A model generated the notes under the pieces. That model was not told the origin of the DNA, did no database searches, and saw nothing but the letters and a program-made list of their open reading frames with translations. A DNA stretch of 30,960 nucleotides from Planctomycetia bacterium. GTDB lineage: Bacteria; Planctomycetota; Planctomycetia; Pirellulales; UBA1268. A program made the translations under genes and the position numbers. The stretch lies in NCBI GenBank assembly GCA_009919445.1, contig RGBY01000004.1:1-30960 (forward strand), written 5' to 3'. Below are positions 24,605-30,960 of the stretch, piece after piece; the first letter of the stretch is position 1, and each line of letters begins with the position of its first letter.

Positions 24605-25912
24605 CTAACGAGGAATCGACCTGACCTCGATCTGATCGACCTCCATGCGGCCGGATGCTCCCATGAGGCCAATTTGGATGATTCCCTCTCGCGCCCAAAG
24701 CGGCACCACCAATTGACCGGTCACCCGGTCCCAGTTCTCACGCACCGGAAACGGGCCCAGTACCACGCGACTCGATCGGCTCCGGCGTTGATCGAAGAAT
24801 CGAACGGCGATGCCAGGCCATTCGTTGGCCTGCTGGCCGCGGCCGATGTGGCTGAGCCGCAGGTCGAGGCCGATGGCGAGGTGGCTGACTCTCCGACCAT
24901 CAACGGGGAAGCCCTGAAAGATATGCGCCGGGCGGCCTGGCTCATGGTTTTCCAGCAGCAGGTATCGGCGGCCGCCTGGAGCGTCGTCACTTTCAACAAG
25001 CTGCTCTTGCCGACCGTAGTACCAGGCCGTTGGTGTTGTGCTTTCGGGCAGGCAGGCTTCGAAGTCACCATTGGCCAGAGATGGCTGGCTTCCATCAGGC
25101 TGCACTTCACGGGTGTCTTCGGCAATGCCTGTCATCGGAACGAAGAGGCTCGGGACGAGATCGGTCCGCTCCAATATGCCGTTTTGTTTTTTCAATCGGA
25201 CCAGCGTCTGGTCGTACCGTTCACCAACGGGAATAACCATCAGACCACCTTCGGCGAGTTGGTCGATGAGTGGTTGAGGAATCTCCTCTGGTGAGCAGGT
25301 GACAATCACTTTGTCGAATGGTGCCTTTTCCGGCCAGCCAGCAAAGCCGTCGCCAATCTTGGTGACGATGTTTTTGTAGCCGAGCCGGCGCAAGGTGGCG
25401 GCCGCCCGTCGGCCCAGTGTTTCTTCAATTTCAATCGAATAGACCATGCCGACCAGTGGGCTGAGCACTGCAGCCTGATAGCCACTTCCCGTCCCGATCT
25501 CGAGCACGCGGTCGGTTGGCTGTGGTTCCAGTTGTTCCGTCATGTAGGCAACTACAAATGGTCCAGAAATTGTCTGGCGTTGCCCAATTGGCAGCGACAT
25601 GTCGAAGTAGGCGAGCGGCCGCTGCGCCGTAGGGACAAACTCATGCCGCAGGGTCAGTCGCATGCTTTCAAGGACTCGAGCGTCAGTCACTCCGCTGGCA
25701 GCGATGTCTTCGCGAACCATCCGCTCACGGGCCGCGGCGTAGCGATCAGTCCCATCCGCAGCGAGAACCGAAGCCTGAATGCAAAATGCCAGCAGTCCGA
25801 GGCTGAGCAGGTGCATGAGCCGCTGGCGAGGAAACATCACTCCGCAAGCCTGCCGATTGATTCTCGCATGGAGAAAGGACCGTCGGCCGGTCAGGCTTCT
25901 TCGCCCCATCAT
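24605..25912 (-). CDS. pcm: Exported protein-L-isoaspartate O-methyltransferase with C-terminal jelly-roll-like domain
   Basis: The first ATG (25912) overlaps the ABC ATPase stop as ATGA and gives 435 residues; ATG 25837 (codon 26) would place the hydrophobic signal 'LMHLLSLGLLAFCIQ' at the N-terminus. The PIMT domain spans about 55-265, with 'REDIAASGVTD', 'VPTAQRPLAYFDMSLPIGQ', 'TISGPFVVAYMTE', the SAM-binding 'LEIGTGSGYQ' (137-146) and the terminal 'FVPMTG'. Residues 280-435 ('NGDFE' onward) resemble a carbohydrate-binding-module-like beta-sandwich. PIMT methylates isoaspartyl residues to start their repair using S-adenosylmethionine. An export signal on such an enzyme is odd, because that cofactor is cytoplasmic. 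The gene ends the run from 29278. Confidence 0.9.
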   Translation of the reverse strand: MMGRRSLTGRRSFLHARINRQACGVMFPRQRLMHLLSLGLLAFCIQASVLAADGTDRYAAARERMVREDIAASGVTDARVLESMRLTLRHEFVPTAQRPLAYFDMSLPIGQRQTISGPFVVAYMTEQLEPQPTDRVLEIGTGSGYQAAVLSPLVGMVYSIEIEETLGRRAAATLRRLGYKNIVTKIGDGFAGWPEKAPFDKVIVTCSPEEIPQPLIDQLAEGGLMVIPVGERYDQTLVRLKKQNGILERTDLVPSLFVPMTGIAEDTREVQPDGSQPSLANGDFEACLPESTTPTAWYYGRQEQLVESDDAPGGRRYLLLENHEPGRPAHIFQGFPVDGRRVSHLAIGLDLRLSHIGRGQQANEWPGIAVRFFDQRRSRSSRVVLGPFPVRENWDRVTGQLVVPLWAREGIIQIGLMGASGRMEVDQIEVRSIPR

Positions 25913-26892
25913 TCCACCGGCTGGTCTTCGAGTTTGCCCCAGCCTTTGCGGGCCCCATCTGGCTGACGGCCTAGTGACCCCTTCGTCAGTTCGAGGAAGG
26001 CGGTCTCCAGATTGATTTCTTCTTCCCGCATGCCGCGAAGCGCAATGCCTCCACCAATGAGTCTGTTTGGCAGGAGGGAGGTGTCGGTGGAGCGGTCAGC
26101 CAGGGTTGCCCGGACCAGGCCATCACGGACGGTCACCTCAGCCACACCGGCACAGTCCTCGAGGAGTCGAGCCGCCTTTTCGGGGTCACCGGCAACCTCC
26201 AAGAGGATGACCGGCCTGCCCCGCACCTGAGCAAGGAGATCGCTGACATCACCGCAGGCGAGGAGTTGGCCGTATTCGATGATGCCGACACGATTACAGA
26301 TATCGGCCAGTTCTGGCAGGATGTGGCTGGAGACAAGAATCGTTTTGCCGAGATCCTGTAGCCGTTTCAGGAGTCCACGCATCTCGATGCGGGCGCGGGG
26401 GTCAAGCCCACTGGCCGGTTCGTCCAGCAGCAGCACCTGCGGGTCATGAAGCAGGACGCGGGCCAGGCCGAGCCGCTGAGTCATGCCACGAGAGAGGCTG
26501 GTGACCAGTTCGTCTCGTTTTACTCCGAGATCAACCAGGTCGAGTGACCGCTCGGCTACCTTGCGGCGTGCCGGGCCATCGATCCGGTAGGCAGCCGCAA
26601 AGAACTCGAGGTACTCAATGACTCGCATGTCATCGTACACGCCGAAAATGTCGGGCATGTAGCCGATTGCCCGGCGGATTTCCCGCGGATGCGTGTAGAT
26701 CGAGTGACCGCAGATATAGGCCTCGCCCCAGGATGGTGACAGCAGCGTAGAAAGAATGCGAATGGTAGTTGTTTTGCCAGCGCCGTTGGGGCCAATGAAA
26801 CCAAACAGGTCACCCTGTTCGAGTTTCAGAGTGAGTGACTCCAAGGCAAAGAAGTCACCGTACTTTTTGGTCAGGTCGACAGTCTCGATCAT
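25909..26892 (-). CDS. ABC transporter ATP-binding protein
   Basis: The 327-residue product has a full ATPase domain: Walker A 'GPNGAGKTT' (34-42), Q-loop region 'GYMPDIFGVYDDM' (the usual Gln position is Asp, unusual but seen in ABC-2 ATPases), and signature 'LSRGMTQRL' (133-141). Walker B 'VLLLDEP' (153-159), D-loop 'SGLDP' and H-loop His190 complete it. The last ~100 residues are a C-terminal extension common to NatA/ABC-2 export ATPases. No permease gene is adjacent. The upstream GldG-like protein, 33 bases away, has only two membrane helices, so the permease is either elsewhere or replaced by an unrecognised protein. The stop overlaps the methyltransferase start. The substrate is unknown; a link to envelope or gliding-type export is inferred from context. 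Confidence 0.93.
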   Translation of the reverse strand: MIETVDLTKKYGDFFALESLTLKLEQGDLFGFIGPNGAGKTTTIRILSTLLSPSWGEAYICGHSIYTHPREIRRAIGYMPDIFGVYDDMRVIEYLEFFAAAYRIDGPARRKVAERSLDLVDLGVKRDELVTSLSRGMTQRLGLARVLLHDPQVLLLDEPASGLDPRARIEMRGLLKRLQDLGKTILVSSHILPELADICNRVGIIEYGQLLACGDVSDLLAQVRGRPVILLEVAGDPEKAARLLEDCAGVAEVTVRDGLVRATLADRSTDTSLLPNRLIGGGIALRGMREEEINLETAFLELTKGSLGRQPDGARKGWGKLEDQPVE

Positions 26893-26925
26893 GGCGTGAA
26901 CTTCAAGGCTCAGAGGGAAAAGGAA

Positions 26926-28614
26926 TCAGTTGCCGACGGGTAGCACAACACGCCAGAGGGCGGTTGGCGTTTCGACCGCAGTTGCAGAGGCTTCAGTGGG
27001 GCCGCTGCGATCGATGGTCCATCTGGTCGCGGGTGGACCTCGGCCAATCAGGATGGCGCGATCGAGTGGGAGCAGGCGGCTGAGGTCGAGCCGAGCCAGG
27101 CGGCCGGCTTCCAGGCCGGTGTAGCCCGAGCCGCCAGCAGCAGCAAACAGCCCAGCAATTTCAAGAATGCGATCGAGATTTTCTGCGTCAGCATCCCAGC
27201 GGGAAGCCACGCTGCGGTCTTTGACAACCTGCTGTCGGGTCAGTGTTGCGCCGAGTGAGCGTGGGCCTCGCCCCTCTGCGGCATCGAAGCGGTCGCCCGG
27301 GGCCAGCGTGCCCACATCGTAGAGCCAGCCGCCGTGGACGAGCACACAGTCGTTGAGCGTTGCAGAGAACTGACTTTGGAGTGTTCCCCGCAGGGTCCCC
27401 TGCCCCGTTCTTTCAAGTGTTGACCGAAATGGCAGCGAGGAGATCTGCCCGGTCCAGGTGGATTCAAATAGTCGGCTGGAGGCGGCAGCCATGGGCATGG
27501 TGTCGAGCCTCGACAGGTCAGCGGCGTAGTGATAGTCCGCAGCGGCCAGCGAGGGATGTGGCGTGAGGGCATCAGGGCCACCCAGGCTGCGGCCGGGGGC
27601 GGCAAACCAGCTGACTGCCGTACGGATGGTGTCAAGGTCATCGGCATGGTCGGGGCTGACAGCCAATGAGAACTGGCCATTATCGGCGGCCCAGACCCCG
27701 GCATAACTGGCAGCACGACTGCCGCCACTCGCCTGGTCAATGTCAACAACACCGGCGGTGTGGAGTTGCCAGCCACTTTGCTTGTAGCTGGTCGCTGCAC
27801 CCCACGAGATGGCAGTGAAGGTGATAACCAAGAGTGGCAGGGGCAACCAGGCGAGCCAGCCATAGTGCTGGAAACGTGAGGCTAGCCACCAGTCAAGTGG
27901 ATAGAGGGCGGCCACGTAGAGCAGGCCAAGCAACGCAATCAATTCAAACGGGACGGCTGAAACGCCAGGGTAACGGTCGATTGCCAGCCGCAGTTGTCCG
28001 GCGAGGTCGAGTCCGCCACGCCGAACTTCGGCCGTGCGGCCTCCAGCGAGGTCGAGCCGACCGGTGTCGAGAAGTTCCAGCAGAAGGGAATCGGTGCCCG
28101 GCCACGTCTGGAACGTGCGGGTGTCAAGGTCGATGCCGATCCAGGTGATCCGGCCAAAGCCATGAGCGCGGCGGATGACAAGTGGTGGGTCGTTGGTGGC
28201 TCCGCCAACGACTGCCTCGGTAATACCATCGAGCGGTGACTCAGCCGCGAAGACGGGCACCTTAAGGCCATCAATCGCTCCCCGATCCAAGGGCCGATTG
28301 GCCCGGGCGTAGGTTTCAAGGGCGGCGGTCTGGCGCAAGGGGATCAGCCGGCTGAACTGGCCCGGCAGCCAGCCAGCGGCCGTAGGAGAGGCGGCAACCA
28401 TCTCAGGCAGTGACATGCCTGCAAGTAAAACCAGATCACCACCATCCCGAACCCATTGGTCGAGTTCGGCAAGTTGCTGCTCACGGCCACCTGCAGCGAT
28501 GGCCCGACCGCAGACAATCGCACGGTCAATTGCGTCATAGGCGAGGCCCGGAGGACCGGCCCCAGCAGTGAGCGGGATTGTTGCCGTCTCGGATGGCGGG
28601 GCCGCATTGATCAC
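26926..28614 (-). CDS. GldG/DUF4350-like membrane protein, C-terminal part
   Basis: The frame starts at GTG 28614, whose second and third bases begin the TGA of the upstream frame (GTGA), and gives 562 residues. An initial beta/alpha part ('AIVCGRAIA', 'ELDQWVRDGGDLVLLAG', 'GFGRITWIGIDLDTRTF') resembles the glutamine-amidotransferase-like fold of GldG/DUF4350 proteins. Two helices follow ('FELIALLGLLYVAALYPLDWWL', about 222-244, split here only for quoting; and about 253-273). The soluble C-terminal half has no catalytic motif that I can see. It has no signal of its own. It reads as the downstream piece of a longer protein whose exported N-terminus is in the preceding frame. It sits next to the ABC ATPase, which fits an ABC accessory role. 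Confidence 0.7.
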   Translation of the reverse strand: MINAAPPSETATIPLTAGAGPPGLAYDAIDRAIVCGRAIAAGGREQQLAELDQWVRDGGDLVLLAGMSLPEMVAASPTAAGWLPGQFSRLIPLRQTAALETYARANRPLDRGAIDGLKVPVFAAESPLDGITEAVVGGATNDPPLVIRRAHGFGRITWIGIDLDTRTFQTWPGTDSLLLELLDTGRLDLAGGRTAEVRRGGLDLAGQLRLAIDRYPGVSAVPFELIALLGLLYVAALYPLDWWLASRFQHYGWLAWLPLPLLVITFTAISWGAATSYKQSGWQLHTAGVVDIDQASGGSRAASYAGVWAADNGQFSLAVSPDHADDLDTIRTAVSWFAAPGRSLGGPDALTPHPSLAAADYHYAADLSRLDTMPMAAASSRLFESTWTGQISSLPFRSTLERTGQGTLRGTLQSQFSATLNDCVLVHGGWLYDVGTLAPGDRFDAAEGRGPRSLGATLTRQQVVKDRSVASRWDADAENLDRILEIAGLFAAAGGSGYTGLEAGRLARLDLSRLLPLDRAILIGRGPPATRWTIDRSGPTEASATAVETPTALWRVVLPVGN

Positions 28615-28982
28615 CAGCGCCCGACACCTTGTGTGCCAGTAAGCACCACGACTCGGAGGTCGCCACCCCGGCGGCCTCGTTTAATGAGCAGGCGAGCCGC
28701 CCAGTTTCCATCGCCGCTTGGCTCTGGCCGGACTGCCGGTGACCGAAGCCACTGCCCATCAGGGTCTTCTGCCTCAACGGCGACAAGTCGAGTTGGTGCG
28801 GCAACAAGGGCCTCGGGAAGCCGCACGGTGACAGGGGTCCAGAACCCAGACTTCACAACGCCCCCAATACCGACTTCCACGGTGATGCCCGCAGGGATGG
28901 GGCCAGCCGCAGCTGTTGTCGAGACGCTGGTCAAGGTGATCAGCCAGGTGACCGAAAAGATAAGAAGCCCGCGTGCGGTCAT
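28611..28982 (-). CDS. Exported N-terminal domain, probably the first part of a split GldG-like protein
   Basis: From ATG 28982 the product has 123 residues with a signal peptide (hydrophobic 4-22, 'TTAAAGPIPAG' at the cleavage). The short domain begins 'VEVGIGGVVKSGFWTPVTV' and ends 'RVVVLTGTQGVGRW'. I recall that planctomycete relatives carry this kind of domain fused in front of the two-helix protein encoded immediately downstream, for a total of about 700 residues. Here the frame ends in TGA within GTGA, and the next frame takes over. This may be a genuine two-gene arrangement, a natural frameshift mutation or a sequencing error. Its ATG overlaps the stop of the MazG-like gene (ATGA, 28982-28979). 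Confidence 0.68.
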   Translation of the reverse strand: MTARGLLIFSVTWLITLTSVSTTAAAGPIPAGITVEVGIGGVVKSGFWTPVTVRLPEALVAAPTRLVAVEAEDPDGQWLRSPAVRPEPSGDGNWAARLLIKRGRRGGDLRVVVLTGTQGVGRW

Positions 28983-29278
28983 GGCTTCTCCGCATCTGGA
29001 CAGATACAGGCCACCTCGCCGCAGCCTGGGCAACCACCGCCATATTTTGTCGCGATTGCCGCATCGAGATCGATGTTGGCCACGTTCGCAATGGTCGCCA
29101 ACCAGGCCAGCACGTCAGCGAACTCGAGAGCCTGCTCCTCTGGCGTGCCGCTGCGGAGGGCGGTGGCCAACTCGCCGATTTCCTCGGTGAGCCACATAAA
29201 GGTGCCCTCAACGCCACGGGCAGCGTCTTTATCGTGATACATCGTGCGAATCAGTTGTTGAAATTCGCGGAGTGTCAT
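28979..29278 (-). CDS. MazG-like nucleotide pyrophosphohydrolase
   Basis: The 99-residue product opens 'MTLREFQQLIRTMY'; an ATG at 29287 adding three residues is also possible, and neither has a strong ribosome site. The all-alpha MazG core has 'EE(I)GE' (E32, E33, E36) and 'EFADVLAWLA' (E52, D55), the acidic residues that bind magnesium. The tail has a four-Cys cluster, 'GCPGCGEVACIC' (Cys83, 86, 91, 93), probably a zinc site as in archaeal-type relatives. Family members hydrolyse nucleoside triphosphates to monophosphates and pyrophosphate, either for house-cleaning or for lowering alarmones. It is the first gene of the run ending with pcm, divergent from leuA by about 250 bases. Confidence 0.88.
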   Translation of the reverse strand: MTLREFQQLIRTMYHDKDAARGVEGTFMWLTEEIGELATALRSGTPEEQALEFADVLAWLATIANVANIDLDAAIATKYGGGCPGCGEVACICPDAEKP

Positions 29279-29472
29279 GAGGTTCATTACCTGCGGGAAA
29301 GCAGAGTCCGGGTCGGTCAGAGCATACCAAAGCTGCTCCTGCTCGCCTCCCGCTGCCAGCCTGCCGGCTAGCAGAGTCACCCGGTCGTGTGTGGGGTGGC
29401 TGGCGAAAATGCTCAGCAGGCAGATACAGGCTGGAAAATATCGGCTGTCTGCTAGATTGGAGGGTCCTTCGT

Positions 29473-29492
29473 CTGGCGGCTGGTGCTGCCAG
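29473..29492 (+). promoter_or_regulatory. Hairpin in the leuA leader
   Basis: CTGGCGGC and GCTGCCAG pair over 8 bases with one G-U and a 4-base loop, 42-61 bases before the leuA ATG. No leucine-rich leader peptide and no T-box sequence were seen, so a role in regulating leuA is only possible. Confidence 0.2.
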
Positions 29493-29533
29493 GCAGCCCT
29501 TATTCGATGCGAAGCCGCTGGAGCGGATTGCTC

Positions 29534-30960
29534 ATGCCTGCCACTCAACCTGTTCGAATTTTCGACACGACGCTTCGCGATGGGGAACAGTCTCCTGGCG
29601 CAAGCATGAACCTGACCGAAAAGATTGAGGTCGCCCACGCCCTTGCCCAGCTCGGCGTTGACATCATCGAGGCTGGCTTCCCAATCGCCTCGCCGGGTGA
29701 TTTTGAGTCGGTGCGGGAAATTGCCCGGGCAGTTCGCGGCCCCGTTATTTGTGGGCTGGCCCGCTGCAACGACCGTGATATTGATCGGGCCTGGGAGGCT
29801 CTGTCCGAGGCGGCTCGCCCCCGGATCCATGTGTTTCTGGCAACCAGCGCGATTCATCGCGAGTTCAAACTTCGTATGGATGAGGACGAGGTGGTGCGGC
29901 GGGCTGTGGCTGGTGTGAGCCGAGCCCGCGGCCTCTGTGATGACATTGAGTTCTCTCCTGAAGATGCCGCCCGTACGGAGATCGACTTTCTCTGTCGCGT
30001 TGTTGAAGCCGTGATCGATGCGGGTGCCACGACGGTGAATATTCCTGACACGGTCGGCTATGCCACGCCACGACAGATGTACGAGGTCATCTCAGCGTTG
30101 CGAAGTCGTGTGCCAAATATCGACAAGGCGGTACTCAGTGTGCACTGCCATGATGACCTTGGGCTGGCAGTGGCTAATAGCCTGGCTGCCGTCGAAGCTG
30201 GTGCGGGGCAGGTTGAGTGCACCATCAATGGCATTGGTGAGCGGGCTGGTAACTGTTCGCTTGAAGAAGTCGTAATGGCGCTAAAGACGCGGGCGGATGC
30301 CTATAGCCGGCAAACTGGCATCGTGACGCAGCGGCTGGTGCCGACGAGCAGGCTGGTCGCGAATATCACCGGTATCCAAGTGCCTCGTAACAAGGCGATT
30401 GTCGGCAGGAATGCCTTTGCCCACGAGGCGGGGATCCATCAGGACGGCATGCTCAAAGATCGTAGCACCTATGAGATCATGCGGCCCGAAGATGTTGGGC
30501 TGGAGCGGACTGACCTCGTGCTTGGCAAGCACAGTGGCCGAGCGGCGTTGGCTGATCGGGCAGCTGCACTCGGCTATCAGTTGTCGGGTGAGCAGCTGCA
30601 GACTGTCTTTGAACAGTTCAAGTTGCTGGCTGACCGGAAGAAGGAAATCTATGACGGTGACATCGCCGCACTCTGTGAGCAGCAGTTCGCTGTCTTGCCA
30701 GAGATGTTTGTGTTTGAAGGGTATTCGGTCTCATGCGAAAGCGGCACCGCCCCTACTGTAACCCTGCGAGTCTTGCAGGATGGCCAGAGCCAATCGGTGA
30801 CGATTACTGCCGGTGATGGTCCGATCGATGGGATTTTTCTGGCGATCGAAAAACTGACAGGCATCACCACGGTCTGCCGTGATTTTCGCGTGCAGGCGGT
30901 AACGGTAGGGAAAGATGCCCAGGCAGAGGTGACGGTGGAGCTGGAGGCAACCGCCGAACG
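29534..30960 (+). CDS. leuA: 2-isopropylmalate synthase (3' end outside window)
   Basis: From ATG 29534 there are 475 complete codons before the right edge; full LeuA proteins are about 510-530 residues, so about 40-50 residues are missing. 'RIFDTTLRDGEQSPGASM' (8-25) is the acyl-transfer signature, with the metal-binding Asp (D11) of the TIM barrel. 'HCHDDLG' (His204, His206) and 'NGIGERAGNCSLEE' (Asn240) are the other metal ligands and the second signature. 'HEAGIHQDG' lies in the linker region. The regulatory domain for leucine feedback starts near 390 and is partly present. The enzyme condenses acetyl-CoA with 2-oxoisovalerate, the first committed step of leucine synthesis. It diverges from the MazG-like gene. 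Confidence 0.97.
   Translation, partial: MPATQPVRIFDTTLRDGEQSPGASMNLTEKIEVAHALAQLGVDIIEAGFPIASPGDFESVREIARAVRGPVICGLARCNDRDIDRAWEALSEAARPRIHVFLATSAIHREFKLRMDEDEVVRRAVAGVSRARGLCDDIEFSPEDAARTEIDFLCRVVEAVIDAGATTVNIPDTVGYATPRQMYEVISALRSRVPNIDKAVLSVHCHDDLGLAVANSLAAVEAGAGQVECTINGIGERAGNCSLEEVVMALKTRADAYSRQTGIVTQRLVPTSRLVANITGIQVPRNKAIVGRNAFAHEAGIHQDGMLKDRSTYEIMRPEDVGLERTDLVLGKHSGRAALADRAAALGYQLSGEQLQTVFEQFKLLADRKKEIYDGDIAALCEQQFAVLPEMFVFEGYSVSCESGTAPTVTLRVLQDGQSQSVTITAGDGPIDGIFLAIEKLTGITTVCRDFRVQAVTVGKDAQAEVTVELEATAE

Noticed and set aside
24384..24698. 104-codon minus-strand frame and a 62-codon plus-strand frame in the upstream gap of the TIGR03000 gene
   Set aside because: Composition follows the phased A-tracts, the frames overlap the methyltransferase 3' end, and there is no ribosome site or recognisable protein.
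29288..29533. T-box or leucine attenuator before leuA
   Set aside because: Only one imperfect hairpin is visible; there is no run of Leu codons in a short leader frame and no T-box core sequence.
28979..29857. 292-codon frame read as a long N-terminal extension of the MazG-like protein
   Set aside because: Its first ~190 residues run antisense to the start of leuA, which is unmistakable; only the last ~100 residues form the MazG domain.

Overview
The window reads as a chromosomal segment of a planctomycete, most likely from the Pirellulales/Rhodopirellula side of the phylum. The evidence is the set of phylum-typical families: a cytochrome/DUF1549/DUF1553 protein paired with a Tat-exported DUF1501 protein, a type I sulfatase, a Ser/Gly-rich protein with two TIGR03000 repeats, YHYH and HTTM proteins, and several exported proteins of unknown role. 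Most of the window is GC-rich. About 16.1-21.4 kb is visibly AT-richer. No rRNA, tRNA, CRISPR array, integrase or complete insertion sequence was recognised. Families were assigned by recognition of motifs and overall sequence character, without database searches.

Layout. 1-2556 (minus) is a three-gene cluster of exported proteins: a lipoprotein, a shorter paralogue of it, and a DUF11-type surface protein cut by the left edge. 2827-4548 (plus) holds a LolA-like periplasmic protein and a four-helix membrane protein. 4593-6450 (minus) holds a ZIP metal transporter and a DUF457/YdjM-like membrane hydrolase. 7033-7947 (plus) is a CvpA-like protein. 8267-13550 (minus) is a compact six-gene run: FixedTM partner protein, HTTM protein, asd, truA, a small Ser/Thr kinase and accA, with overlapping or nearly touching cistrons except before accA. 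13740-15014 (plus) is an LplT-like MFS transporter. 15061-16065 (minus) is a YHYH protein.

16.1-23.0 kb (minus) is the catabolic/export-rich part: DUF1501 and cytochrome-DUF1549-DUF1553 genes two bases apart, then a sulfatase. 23142-24281 (minus) is the TIGR03000 protein with a clear intrinsic terminator, preceded by a 10-bp-phased A-tract array. 24605-29278 (minus) is a second compact run: MazG-like pyrophosphohydrolase, a GldG/DUF4350-like membrane protein split into two overlapping frames, an ABC ATPase without a permease, and an exported protein-L-isoaspartate methyltransferase with a C-terminal jelly-roll-like domain. leuA (plus) diverges from this run and is cut by the right edge.

How the genes work together. 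The asd-truA-kinase-accA run couples amino-acid, tRNA and fatty-acid functions to a membrane protein pair. The MazG-to-PIMT run looks like an envelope-maintenance module. Many cistron boundaries use a 4-base start/stop overlap (ATGA or GTGA), which suggests translational coupling. I did not find a clear-cut new defence or mobile system. The best candidates for something undescribed are the exported PIMT/ABC/GldG-like/MazG run, the paralogous lipoprotein/DUF11 cluster, and the structured non-coding stretch near 6.5 kb.
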